A DNA stretch of 64,000 bases, from contig NW_002476045.1 of the NCBI RefSeq assembly GCF_000189635.1, forward strand, positions 3,067-67,066. The letters run 5' to 3'. The position numbers and the translations under genes are program-made. A model generated the notes under the pieces. That model was given only the letters and a program-made list of their open reading frames with translations, was not told where the DNA came from and searched no databases. Each line of letters starts with the position of its first letter. The first letter of the stretch is position 1. This stretch comes from Tetrahymena thermophila SB210 (Eukaryota; Ciliophora; Oligohymenophorea; Hymenostomatida; Tetrahymenidae). Shown piece by piece: positions 35,967 to 48,606 of the stretch.

Positions 35967-37694
35967 ATGGATAGAATTATAAATAATAGTTAAAATTTTG
36001 ATCAGATACTCTGCTAAAAGCATAATTTACCATGCTTATATTTACAAGTTGATAGCGATAACTCTGATGATATTTATGTTTGTTCTGATTGTATTTATGA
36101 AAATAATAATTTCAGAAAATGCCTGGCTTTTTAAGATATAAAATATAAAAAAGACGATAAAGTCTTGGTAAATTGGCCAATTTTAGATGAACCTAAATTA
36201 ATAAAACAAATCAAGTAATTATATTAGTACTAAGGAGATTAAAACTTAATTTAAAACAATATAACTGATTTTTTTAATGATTTATAAAATGAAATAGAAC
36301 AAACTTTACAAAAATAAAAGAAAAATATGCTAATCTATGCAGATGGTATTTCCGAAAAAGTAAACTAATTATTCGAGTATTATCAAGAAATAGCTTAATT
36401 TGATGCTCTCAAAAATATTATTGATTCAAATACATAAAAATAATAAAAAGCTGATCAAATTTTATAAATATTTAAGACAAACAAATAGAATCAAGAAAAC
36501 TATAAAAATAAAATTTAATAAGAATTATCTCAATTAAATTAATAGCAAATCATAGATTTAAATGTATTGAAATCTTTTAAAGATTCTATTTTATCATAAA
36601 TTGAGCTAATTGATGGTAAATATTTATCTAATTTACAGCTTTTTTCTTAAAAAAATAATATACTAATTGAAGAATTCAAAAAATAATAACAAAATTAAAA
36701 TATTTTGTTAAAAGAAAATGAAAATTTATACACACTTCTCAACCTTATAGCAAACAAAACTAACAATTGTAATGAAAATTATCTTAAATCTGTTAAATCT
36801 GAACTCCTAAAAATTTAAGATCTAATAAATGTCTTAAATATTGAAAAGCATGTTTTTTAGCAAGGCAAGAAATAAATTCAAATAGGTTTAGAAAAATTAA
36901 GCTAAGATCAAATTGAATGCATAGAAACACTTGTAAACAAAACTCTAGATCTAAATGAATAATACTAATAATTGAAAGAAGATGAAGATAATAATATGAG
37001 CATCTCTTCAAAATTATAACCTTCCTCCTACCTAGTTTATAATTAGATGGATAATGTATTGACAAAATAGAAATAAGAGAGTATCTCTAAACTACTGAGA
37101 AGGTTTCCTATTTTTGAAATTGAATAATTAGTCAAACCTTGCAAGTTAGAAGTAGAAATAAGTAATTGGGGTAATTATAATACTAATGGAAAATAAAGCT
37201 ATGATAATGAAGGCAACTACAAATTTGAAATAGTTAAATAAGGCGTTTTTATTTTTTACATGAAAATAAAATAGGATTGTTTGTATAGAATAGTTATTAA
37301 TCTTGAATTAAAACATTCAGATAGATATTTATTTATTGGTCTAGTTGGTAAATCTCACAAAGATTAGAAATATATTCATGATAATAGCATTATTAATAGT
37401 TTTACTACTGGGAGTGTTTATGGTGATGTAGGAGTTAGCAAAGTAATAAAAGGGAAATGCTTGAGAGATGTGAAATATCCAGAAGAATATAATTAGATTG
37501 AAATAACATTTTGTGTAAAAAATAAAATGTTCTAAGTGAGTGATTATCCTAAAAGAGAAAATATTAATGAAATAAATGATGCTAAGATAAATTTGATAGA
37601 CATAAACTAAGAATATTATTTAGGATTTTAATTATTTTATGATAAAGAATCTTTGACAATTTTAGAGTGTGAAGAACTTTAATGTTAAAATTGA
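35967..37694 (+). CDS. Finger/coiled-coil/beta-domain protein, paralogue A
   Basis: Single exon, 575 residues, TGA at 37692-37694. The N-terminus has a likely zinc-binding finger C16-x2-H19-x3-C23-x15-C39-x2-C42, reminiscent of a B-box, followed by NWPILDE near residue 70. Residues about 90-400 are Gln/Asn/Lys-rich coiled coil. The last 180 residues alternate hydrophobic strands (IFYMKIKQDCLYRIVINLE, RYLFIGLVGKS, QEYYLGFQLFYD) and look like a beta sandwich; the layout recalls TRIM proteins (B-box, coiled coil, SPRY), but I cannot confirm a SPRY fold and there is no RING. The same finger module starts the LRR gene at 4153. It is one of four tandem paralogues and shares a 3' flank with paralogue D. 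Function unknown. Confidence 0.82.
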
Positions 37695-38522
37695 ATTGTA
37701 TATTTTTTTTAATTTTAATTTTTGAAAAATATTTTTAATTTAAAAGAAACTTACAACAGTTTTGATTCTTTAATTAAATATTTTAGTTAAAAAATAACAT
37801 GAGTTGTTATTGTTGTTTATCTTTAAAAAATTGTAAAGTTATTTAAATTGTGTTAAATTTTTTAAATGATATTTTATTTGTAGTTATTTGAATAAAGATA
37901 ATAAATAGAAAATAAATGTTCTAATATAATTTGATATTCAATAACAGTGCTTTAAGTTTTTAAAAATAAAAATTTGATGAAATAGAATAAAAAAATAGAA
38001 ATATAGGTAAATAATAACAAAAACAGTAAATATTTTATATTAGATTTAATAAATTGATTGAGTTAGTTAAATACTGTTTTGATTCTTCAAGGACAGAATT
38101 TTTAAGTCTGACTTTGGAAATATTTTCTATTTATTTAACGATATAATTTTAATTACATTAAAAAATTTTATAAGTAATTTGTTATTTTAATTTCCTTTAT
38201 TAAATTTTTAAATAATTAAATAATTAAGGAGAAAATCTGATTTATACAACTTTATGGTGAAATATAGATTTCAAATATTAAAATTTTTAGTATTGACAAT
38301 CTTCAATCAGTTTATTAATGTGAAGATAAAATTTAATTTAATCTAATCTAAATAATTATATACATATATTTTGCATGATTATATATTTCTTTTTCAAGCA
38401 TTAATTTTAATAATAATAGATAATATCATTTTTAAGATATTTGAATTATAATTTGTTGAATTTAAATATACTCTGGTACCTTTTTTAATATCTGTTTGTT
38501 TATAATGAATGCTATAGTTAAT

Positions 38523-38937
38523 TAGAATATTTAATAAATTATCTATGATTATTAAGTCATCTTAATATATACACTTATTTACAAAGAATTTTAATTAAAA
38601 ATGACATCAAATTAATATATCAAAAATTAGATTATTTAACAAATTAATTTGTTTATGCTTCCTATCTTAGATAAGATATAATAACAAAAAGGATACAAAC
38701 TTACTATCCTTAAATAAATAATCATTAATATTTTTAAAAAGCTAGTTTAATTGCTTTGTTGTTAGATATTTAGCATCAAATAAAAATTATTTATAATTTT
38801 AATAATTTTTATGATGCAATTTTTAAGAGATAAATATAAAATCATAGTATTCTTTTGTAAAATTATAAACTTCGAAAGGTAGTAGGTGGATTAAATGAAA
38901 TGATATTTCAATTAGAAAAAATAACAAATAATTAACT
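38523..38937. repeat. Intergenic repeat, copy 3
   Basis: Uninterrupted copy of the unit. Shows AAGGATACAAACTTACTATC then CTT, a 7-bp stem with a short loop, and the AACTTCGAAAGGTAGTAGG segment near the end. Confidence 0.8.
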
Positions 38938-39036
38938 CAATAAATACTAGAAAAAGTATCATCTAATATTTTATTAAACGAATCTCTAGAAATTGTGGTA
39001 TCTTGTTTAATCTTTGCTAATAATGCTATAGTCATT

Positions 39037-39480
39037 TAGAATATTTAATAAATTATCTCTGATTATTAAGGCATCTTAATATATACGTTTATATACAAAG
39101 ATATTCTTTAAAAATGACATATCAAATAAATATATCAAAAGTTAGAATATTTAAGAAATTAAATACAAATTAATCGTATTTGATCATATATTATTTAATT
39201 TGTTTACAGTTTCTATTTCAGATAAGATATTATTATAAAAAGGATACCAACTTACTTTCCTTAAAAATACTCATTTATATTATTAAAAAGCTAGTATATT
39301 GAATTACTTTATTAGATATTTAACATCAAATAAGCAAAATTAATAATTTTTAAGATGCAATTTTTAAGTGATAAATATATAATGATAGTATCCTTTTGTA
39401 AGATAACAAACTTCGAAAATGGTAGGTGGATTAAGTGAAATGATGTTTAAATTAGAAAAAATAATGCGTAAGTAATTTAA
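39037..39480. repeat. Intergenic repeat, copy 4
   Basis: Head-to-tail with copy 3 and directly upstream of paralogue B. One stem base of the hairpin is changed. Confidence 0.8.
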
Positions 39481-39917
39481 ATAATATTTAGTTATTATGT
39501 AATACTTCTAGAAAGATATTCTTTTATAAATTTATTTTTAATTAGGATATTTAATCATCTATTTAGATAATAATACGACTTTGATTTTGCTTTGTAACTT
39601 TGAGAGAGAATGTTATTCTTTTAATAATTTTCCTTTGTATTTCATAATATGCAAAAATGAAAACAAAACAATTATTTTTATTGAAATTCAATATAATATT
39701 TTATAATCTAATGCTTTAATATATATTACGCTCTCAAATGAAACAGAAACCCCTATTTTTTAAAATATTTTTGAGTTCATAATTTTTAAATCTATAATTT
39801 GTAATTTAAATTGAAAAATTTGCTATAGACTCTAAGTAGAGCAAATAAATTAAATGAACAATAGCTTCAGTTAATTATCTATAATAAATTAATTAGATTT
39901 TAATTTAATAAAAATAA

Positions 39918-41651
39918 ATGGATAATATTTTAAATAATAGTTAAAATTTTAATCAGATACTTTGCTAAAAGCATGAATTGCCATGCTTATATTTAAAAGC
40001 TGATAGTGATAACTCTGATCATATCTATGCTTGCTCTAATTGTATTTATTCTTATAATAATTTTAGAAAATATCTTTCTTTGCAAGATATAAAAGATAAA
40101 TTAGACAATACAGTCTTAATGAATTGGCCACTTTTAGATGAATACGAATTAACAAAACAAATATAGTTGTTTTCTTAGTATTAAGGAGATTAAAAGTCAA
40201 TTTAAAAAAATATTACTAAGTTTTTTGAAGATTTATAAAATGAAATAGAACAAGCATTACAAAAATAAAAGAAGAATATGTTAATCTATGCAGACACCAT
40301 TTCCGAAAATACAAACTAGTTATTTGATTATTATCGAGAAATAGCTTAATTTGATGCTCTAAAAAATATTATTGATTCAAATACATAAAAATAATAAAAA
40401 GCTGATCAAATTTTATAAATATTTAAGATAAACAAATCGAATTAAGAAAAGTATAAAAATAAAATTAAATAAGAATTATCTCAATTAAATTAATATTAAA
40501 CCATTGATTTAAATGCACTGAAATATTTTAAAAATTCTATTTTATCCTAAATCGAGCTAATTGATTGTAAATATTTATCAAATTTACAGAATTTCTCTTA
40601 TAAAAATAATACACTAATTGATGAATTTAAAAATGAATAACAAAATTAAAATATTTTATTAAAAGAAAATGAAAATTTAGATACTCTTCTCAGCCTTATA
40701 GCAAACAAAACTAACAATTGTAATGAAAGTTATCTTAAATCTGTTTAGTCTGAACTACTAAAAATTTAAGATTTAATAAATAACTTAAATATTGACAAGG
40801 ATGTTTTTTTGTAAGGGAAGAAATAAATTCAAATAGAAAAATTAAGCTAAGATCAAATTGAATGCATAGAAACACTTGTAAACAAAACTGTAGATCTAAA
40901 TGAATAATACTAATAATTGAAAGAAGAAAAAGATAATAATATGATCATCTCTTCAAAATTACAACCTTCCTCCTACCTAATTTAAAATTAGTTATTCAAG
41001 CTAGATAATTTATTGACAAAATAGAAATTAGAAAATATCTCTAAGCTACTGAGAAGGTTTCCTATTTTTGAAATCGAATAATTAGTCAAACCTTATCCTT
41101 GAAAGTTAGAAGTAGAAATAAGTAATTGGTAAAATTATAATACTAATGGAAAATAAAGCTATGATAATGAAGGCAACTAAAAATTTGAAATTGTTAAAGG
41201 AGATTTTTTTATTTTTAACATGAAAATAAAATAGGATTGTTTGTATAGAATAGTTATTAATCTTGAATTCAAAGATTCAAACAAATTTTTATTTATTGGT
41301 TTAGTTAGTAAATCTCACAAAGATTAGGTATATATTCATGATAAAAGCATTATTAATAGTTATACAATAAGTAATCAAGGTGATCGTGGAGTTAGCAAAG
41401 TAATAAAAGGGAAATGCTTGAGAGATGTGAAATATCCAGAAGAATATAATTAGATAGAAATAAGATTTTGTGTAAAAAATAAAATGTTCTAAGTGAGTGA
41501 TTATCCTAAAAGAGAAAATATTAATGAAATAAATGATGATAAGTTAAATTTAATAGACCTAAACTAAGAATATTATTTAGGATTTGAATTATATTATGAC
41601 AAAGACTGTTTAACTATATTAGAGTGTGAAGAGCTATAATATTAAAATTGA
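39918..41651 (+). CDS. Finger/coiled-coil/beta-domain protein, paralogue B
   Basis: Single exon, 577 residues, TGA at 41649-41651. Very close to paralogue A throughout: the finger (LCQKHELPC, then CSNC), NWPLLDE, the coiled coil, and the C-terminal strands including FLFIGLVSKS and SDYPKRENINE. Differences are scattered substitutions and small in-frame indels, with no break, so the copy has kept its frame. The ATG is aligned with A and D, and the about 60 bp before it are alike in all three. Its 3' flank differs from A and D, so the duplication joint with C lies soon after the stop. Confidence 0.82.
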
Positions 41652-42428
41652 ATTGTATATTTTTTAAATTTGAATTTTTATGAAAAAAAAATTTCAAAAA
41701 TATTTAAACCATATTTACCAAATCAAAAGTAATATATATTTCATTTATATAAAAAATTTTATTAATTTTTATAATTATTATGAAGTTAGAATTAAAGTTA
41801 TTTTTAGATCATTTTATTTGAAGTGATCTACCGTTTACAATGATTTACTTTATTTTTCTATTTTTTATGGTAATAAATTTGAGCTTTTATATTTTAATAA
41901 TTAAATAATATATTACCATTAATTTTACATATCTGAAATTCAATTTTATTTTTAGAATGTGCATTATCAGATTAAATAAGAATTTTATTTAAAATTGTAT
42001 AGGACGTAAATATCAAAATAATAAAATTTTGTTGCTTTAATTTATTTAATAATGATTATCAAATTCATATTACAAAAGTTTTATTGATTATCCTTATTCA
42101 AAAATAAGATATTTATTATGATTAATGCCTAGGATATTATATGTAGACTTTCATTTTTTATTTTGTTGAATTTCCATCATTTTTAGAGTTAATACTTGTT
42201 TTTCTACCATTAATTTATTAATCCATTAACCTTAGAATGTAATTTATATTTTTAAACTTAATCTGAGCTAATATCTAATTATATCAGTTTTTAATTAGAA
42301 AAAAAACTTTTTCTGTGTTTAGATTTGTTAATCAATCTTCAAAAAGAACATCTTATATATTGTTTTTATATAATTTTTTAATTAAAATAATAATCATAAA
42401 TTATAAAAAATTATCAAGCTTACAAATA
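41652..42428. other. Spacer
   Basis: AT-rich and lacks the intergenic repeat seen before A, B and D. An ATG at 42315 is in frame with paralogue C but is preferred less than 42429. Confidence 0.6.
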
Positions 42429-44150
42429 ATGGCTAGCATTGCTGATTTTAACATCCCAATCCAAAACTGTATCACTTGTAAAAAGCATTATTTAGAATGC
42501 AATTTTTTACAAATGGACGCTAGTAACGCTGAAGAAATTTTTGCTTGCTTTAGTTGCGTCTATGAAAGGAATGAAATTAGCTCATTCTTACCATTCTAAA
42601 ATATATTAAACCATAAAGAAAATTAGATTTTAATGTCTTGGCCAGTTATCAATCAATAGGAATTAATGAAGAAATTTCTCACATTTATTATATATTAAAA
42701 TGAAAACAAATAAATTTTTGATAATATAAGTAATTACTTTGAAACATTACAAAATGATTTAATTGAAAAATTATAAAATTAAAAGAAGAGTTTGTTACTT
42801 CACGCAGAAACCTTATTTTAAAAAATAAAATCCTTAGTCAATTACTATAATGAAATAGCAAAAATGGATTCTCTTAAAAATATTCTTCTAGATTAAAATT
42901 GTTAGTAAAAAGATTAATAAGATCAAATTTTGTCAATTATAAACTCAAACAAAGAAAATTAAGAAAAGTAAAAAGAATAAATTGAATAATTGTTATCAGA
43001 AATGGATCATCTTAATTTAATTGATTTTACAATTTTAAACAAATTCAAAGAATCAATTTTATCTTAAGTATCGCTAATTGATAATTAATACCTATTAAAT
43101 TTGGAAAACTACTCAAATTTAAATGCAAAATAAATTGAAAAATTAAAGTAATTAAATTCAAATGAAAAAAATGAGATTTAGCTTGATCAAAATGGGAATT
43201 TAGATATAATTTTAAAGTTGATATAAAATAAATAAAATCATTGTAATTAAGATTATCTTAAAAGTGTTCAATTTGAATTACTTAAAATTTAAGATCTCAT
43301 TAATGTCTTAAAAATCAGAAAAAATGTCTTTTAATAAGGGAAGAAATAAACAGAATTAGATTTTGAAAAATTAACTTAAGATTAAATTGATTCAATCTAA
43401 ATTCTCAAAAATAAATATATTGATTTTAATAGATAATTTCTTGAGTCATAAATAAATGATGAGTCTTTATTCAGAAATTAAGAACCTTCTTCAAACTTTA
43501 TTTTGAAATAAATTTTAAGTAAAAGCTTCTTAACATAAATTAATAAAGAAATAATTATTAATTTAATAAATAAATTTCCTATTTTTGAGATTACAAAAAT
43601 AGCTAAATTTAAGCCTTGTAAATTTTAAGCAGAAATAAATGGTTATAATAGTTATGGAAAATAAATTGAAGAACAAAATGGTTAATAAACATTTAAAGCT
43701 ATTAGGGATGGGTATTTTACTTTTTATATGAAAATAAAATAGGATTGTTTTTATCGAATAATAATAAAATTTTATTCTTTTTTAAGTCATCAATTTATAA
43801 TTGGTTTAGTCAGTAATTCCCAAAAAGACTAAGAAATATATAATAATAAAAGTATTATCAAATTTTCAACTTCCAAGAATAATGATAATCAATTGAATAA
43901 AATAATAAAGGGTAAAAGTTTGAGTGATTAGTAAAATTTTGAAGAATGTTAATTAATAGAAATAATGCTCTGTGTAAATGAAAAAATATTTCAAATTTGT
44001 GACTCTCCTCATAGAAGAAATATTAATTAAATTAGTGATAATAGTTTGGGTTTAATTAAATTATCCTAAGAATATTCATTAGGGTTTGAATTATATTACA
44101 AAAATGATACTATTACTATTATCTCATGTGAAGAGCTATCTTAAATATGA
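42429..44150 (+). CDS. Finger/coiled-coil/beta-domain protein, paralogue C (diverged)
   Basis: Single exon, 573 residues, TGA at 44148-44150. It has the same three-part layout but is much more diverged than A, B and D from each other. The finger has an extra Cys (C14, C17-x2-H20, C24, C40-x2-C43). The WP motif is SWPVINQ. The coiled coil is richer in Ile/Asn, and the C-terminal domain keeps FTFYMKIKQDCFYRI and FIIGLVSNS. The start at 42429 (MASIADF) lies about as far from the finger as in the paralogues; the in-frame ATG at 42315 would add 38 hydrophobic residues, which the family lacks. It may be the oldest copy. Its upstream region lacks the paired intergenic repeats, so its regulation may differ. 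Confidence 0.8.
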
Positions 44151-44645
44151 TGATGGAAATGTTACTTTAATTTAAGTAAATTATTTTCAGTTGATTATTA
44201 AAAATTCAAATCATAAAAAGAAAATTATTTGTAACGTTTGTATTACATTTTTAATTCTTTTTGTAAGATCTATAATTTAATATAAATAATTTGTTCAGCT
44301 AGCAACAATAATGAAAATATAAGCATTTTAAAAATTTTGAATAATTAAAATTTACCATTTTTTGTATATTTATATCCCTAGGGTGTTTATTTACATCAAT
44401 AGTAATATATATAATAGATTTTTGAGTATTATCATTCATTACCTTTTATTAAATAAAAAAATCTTTATGATGCAATTTGTAAGATTATTTAATTAAAAAG
44501 TCTTAAGCGAGTGAATGAAGTTGATTAAGTGGAATGGTATTTGAATTAGAAGAAATAGTAATTAAGAAAAGTGTTTTTAATTAGATGAATTAAACGAAAT
44601 TCTCGTACCTTTTTTAATCTCTATTTATAATGAATGCAATAGTTA

Positions 44646-45054
44646 ATTAGAAGATTTAATAAATTATCTATGATTATTAAGTCATCTTAATATTTACACT
44701 TATTTAGAAAGATATTTTTTTAAAATGACATCAAATTAATATATCAAAAATTTGAATATTTAACAAATTAATTTGTTTACTGTTTCTATTTCAGATAAGA
44801 TATTTTAACAAAAAAGATACCAACTTACTATCCTTAAAAAAACAATCATTTATATTTTAAGAAACTAGTTTTACTTATTTACATATTTAACATTAAATAA
44901 ACAAAATTTATAATTTTTAAGATGCAATTTTTAAGAGATAAATATAAAATCATAGTATTCTTTTGTAAGATTAAAAACTTCGATAGTAAGCAGTAGGTGG
45001 ATTAAGTGAAATGATATTTCAATTAGAAAAAATAATACGTAATTAATTTAATAA
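44646..45054. repeat. Intergenic repeat, copy 5
   Basis: Full unit, same orientation as the others. Confidence 0.8.
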
Positions 45055-45144
45055 ATACTTAAAAAAGTATTGTCTAATATTATTAATTTGACTAATTTCT
45101 AGAAATTCTGGTACCTTTTTTAATCTTTATTTACAAATGCTATA

Positions 45145-45570
45145 GTCATTTAGAATATTTAATAAAATATCTATGATTATTAAGGTATCTTAAAATATAC
45201 GTTTATATACAAAGATATTCTTTAAAAATGACATATCAAATAAATATATCAAAAGTTAGAATATTTAAGAAATTAAATAATAATTAATCGTATTTGATCA
45301 TTTATTATTTAATTTGTTTAGATTTTTTTTTCAGATAAGATATTATTATAAAAAGGATGCCAACTTACTTACTATCTTTAAAAAATAGTCATTAATATTT
45401 TTAATGAGCTAGCTTATTTTCTTAATTTGCTAGATATTTAACATCAAATTTTTTATGAGATAAATATAAAATAATAATATCCTTTTTGTAAGATTATAAG
45501 CATCGAAAAGTAGTAGTAGTTGGATTAAGTGAAAAGATATTTAATTCAGAAAAAATAATGCGTAAATAAT
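45145..45570. repeat. Intergenic repeat, copy 6
   Basis: Head-to-tail with copy 5. The hairpin region is altered and the unit slightly shortened. Confidence 0.75.
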
Positions 45571-45985
45571 TTAAATAATATTTAGTTATTATGTAATACT
45601 CTAGAAAGATATTCTTTTATAAATTTATTTTTAGTTAGGATATTTAATCATCTATTTAGATAATAATACGACTTTGATTTTGCTTTGTAACTTTGAGAGA
45701 GAATGTTATTCTTTTAATAATTTTCCTTTGTATTTCATAATATATATAAATCTATAAAATCAATTTAAATTACATGTTTATGATAATAAAACAATTATTT
45801 TTATTGAAATTCAATTAAGTATTTTATAACCTAATGTTTTAATATATATTGCGCTTTCTAAAGAAATTGAAACCTCTAAATTTTTTAAATTAATAATCTT
45901 TTAGAGTATTCAATACATACTGAAAAAATTAATGGCAAAAATTTTTAATTTGATGAATTTGACGAAATTATGGTATCTTTTTAAT

Positions 45986-46431
45986 TAGAATATTTAATAA
46001 ATTATTTATGATTATTAAGGCATCTTAATACGTGTGATTATTTACAAAAATATACTTTAAAGGGATATCAAAAATTAGAATATTTAATAAATTAAATAGG
46101 AAACAATCGTATTTGATCGTATATTATTTTATAATTAATTTGTTTACAGTTTCTATGTTCAGATAAGATATTATAATAAAAAGGATACCAAGTTACTATT
46201 CTTAAAAAAATAATCATATATATTTATAAAAAGCTAGTTTATATACTTGCTTTGCTAGATATTTAACATCAAATAAACAAAATTAATAATTTTTGCGACT
46301 CAATTTTTAAGAGACAAATATAAAATCATACTATCCTTTTGTAAGATAACAAACTTCGAAAATGGTAGGTGGATTAAGTGAAATGATGTTTAAATTAGAA
46401 AAAATAATGCGTAAGTAATTTAAATAATAAT
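45986..46431. repeat. Intergenic repeat, copy 7
   Basis: Nearest copy to paralogue D; its 3' half is nearly identical to copy 4 (for example AACTTCGAAAATGGTAGGTG). Confidence 0.75.
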
Positions 46432-46866
46432 TATTTATTATGTAATACTTCTAGAAAGATATTCTTTTATAATTTTATTGTTAATTAGAATATTTAATCA
46501 ATTACTTAGGTCAGTATCTAAATATAGGAGTAAAACTTTGCAATAGTTTTATAATTTTGAGAATGCTATTTATTCTTTTAATGGTTTTCCTCTGTATTTT
46601 ATAATATCCAAAAATCATAAATGTGACAACAAAATAATTATTTTTATTTAAATTGAATTTACTATTTTATAACCTAATAATTTAATATATATTGTGCTCT
46701 CAAAGATAACTGAAACCCCTTTTTTTTTATAAATATCTTTGCGTTAATAATTTTAAATAGAAATATTTGCTAAAATTTCTCTAAGCAGAGCAAATAAATT
46801 AAATGCACTATAGTTTCTGGTCATTATTTATAATAAATTAATTAGATTTTAATTTGATAAAAATAA

Positions 46867-48606
46867 ATGGAAAATATATTAAATAATAGTTAAAATTTTA
46901 AGCAAATACTTTGCTAAAAGCATAATTTAACCTGCTTATGTTTACAAACTGATAGTGATGACTCTGATGATATCTATGCTTGCTCTAATTGTATTCGTTC
47001 TAATAATAATTTCAAATAATGTCTGCTTTTATAAGATATAAAAGATAAATTAGACAATACAGTCTTAACAAATTGGCCACTATTAGATGAATATGATTTA
47101 ATGATACAAATTTAGTCATTTTCTAAGTATTAAGGAAATTAAAACTTAATTTAAAAGGATATAGTTAAGTTCTTTGAAGATTTTTAAAATGAATTAGAAC
47201 ATACATTGCAAAAATAAAAGAAGAATATGCTAATCTATGCAGATGGTATTTCCGAAAAGACAAACCAGTTATTTGATTATTATCGAGAAATAGCTTAATT
47301 TGATGCTCTAAAAAATATTATAGATTCTGATACATAAAAATAATAATAAGCTGAACAAATTTTATAAATATTTAAGACAAACAAATAGAATCAAGAAAAC
47401 TATAAAAATAAAATTTAATAACAATTATCTCAATTAAATCAATACTAAACCATAAATTTAAATGTACTCAAATCTTTTAAAGATTCTATTTTATCATAAA
47501 TCGAGCTAGTTGATGGTAAATATTTATCTAATTTACAGCTTTTCTCCTAAAAAAATAATATACTAATTGAAGAATTTAAAAAATAATAACAAAATTAAAA
47601 TATTTTGTTAAAAGAAAATGAAAATTTATACACACTTCTCAACCTTATAGGAAATAAAACTAACAATTGTAATGAAAATTATCTTTAATCTGTTAAGTCT
47701 GAACTCCTAAAAATTTAAGATTTAATAAATATCTTAAATATTGACAAGGATGTTTTTTAGCAAGGCAAGAAATAAATTCAAATAGGTTTAGAAAAATTAA
47801 GCTAAGATCAAATTGAATACATAGAAACACTTGTAAATAAAATCGTTGATCTAAATGAGTAATACTAATAATTGAAAGAAGAAGATAATAATATGATCAT
47901 CTCTTCAAAATTATAACCTTCCTCCTACCTAATTTATAATTAGATATTCAAGCTAGATAAAAAATTGACAAAATAGAAATTAGAGAGTATCACTAAGCTA
48001 CTGAGAAGGTTTCCTATTTTTGAAATCGAATAATTAGTCAAACCTTATCCTTGCAAGTTAGAAGTAGAAATAAGTAATTAGAATAATTATAATACTAATG
48101 GAAAATAAAGCTATGATAATGAAGGCAACTAAAAATTTGAAATTGTTAAAGAAGGTTTTTTTATTTTTTACATGAAAATAAAATAGGATTGTTTGTATAG
48201 AATAGTTATTAATCTTGAATTAAAATATCCAAATAGATATTTATTTATTGGTCTAGTTGGTAAATCTCACAAAGATTAGAAATATATTTATGAAAATAGC
48301 TTTATTAATAGTTTTACAACTGAAAGTAGTTATAGTGATAGAGGAGTTAGCAAAGTAATAAAAGGGAAATGCTTGAGAGATGTGAAATATCCAGAAGAAT
48401 ATAATTAGATAGAAATAAGATTTTGTGTAAAAAATAAAATGTTCTAAGTGAGTGATTATCCTAAAAGAGAAAATATTAATGAAATAAATGATGATAAGTT
48501 AAATTTAATAGACCTAAACTAAGAATATTATTTAGGATTTGAATTAGTTTATGACAAAGACTCTTTGACTATATTAGAGTGTGAAGAACTTTAATATTAA
48601 AATTGA
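46867..48606 (+). CDS. Finger/coiled-coil/beta-domain protein, paralogue D
   Basis: Single exon, 579 residues, TGA at 48604-48606. Nearly identical to paralogue A in the coiled coil and C-terminal domain. It keeps the finger (LCQKHNLTC then CSNC), NWPLLDE and the strand segments IFYMKIKQDCLYRI and RYLFIGLVGKS. The region after the stop matches the 3' flank of A for about 700 bp, so A and D probably arose from one recent segmental duplication. No in-frame TGA or frameshift was found. Function as for A: a possible zinc-finger scaffold of TRIM-like layout, unproven. Confidence 0.82.

Larger units (their letters stand above)
37695..39917. other. Spacer with two intergenic repeat copies
   Basis: The first 700 bp resembles the 3' flank of paralogue D (48607 on), for example TTTTTAAGTCTGACTTTGGA at both. 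Repeat copies follow at 38523-38937 and 39037-39480, then a promoter region much like those of A and D. Confidence 0.65.
44151..46866. other. Spacer with three intergenic repeat copies
   Basis: Repeat copies at 44646-45054, 45145-45570 and 45986-46431 lie between paralogues C and D. About 45590-45900 is a partial duplicate of the promoter side of A/B/D with no gene after it, so one copy step included promoter DNA only. Confidence 0.65.

Noticed and set aside
36793-37065. 90-residue minus-strand open frame
   Set aside because: Antisense to the coiled coil of paralogue A.
42315-42428. Upstream start for paralogue C
   Set aside because: Adds a hydrophobic extension absent from the other three paralogues; the finger spacing favours 42429.
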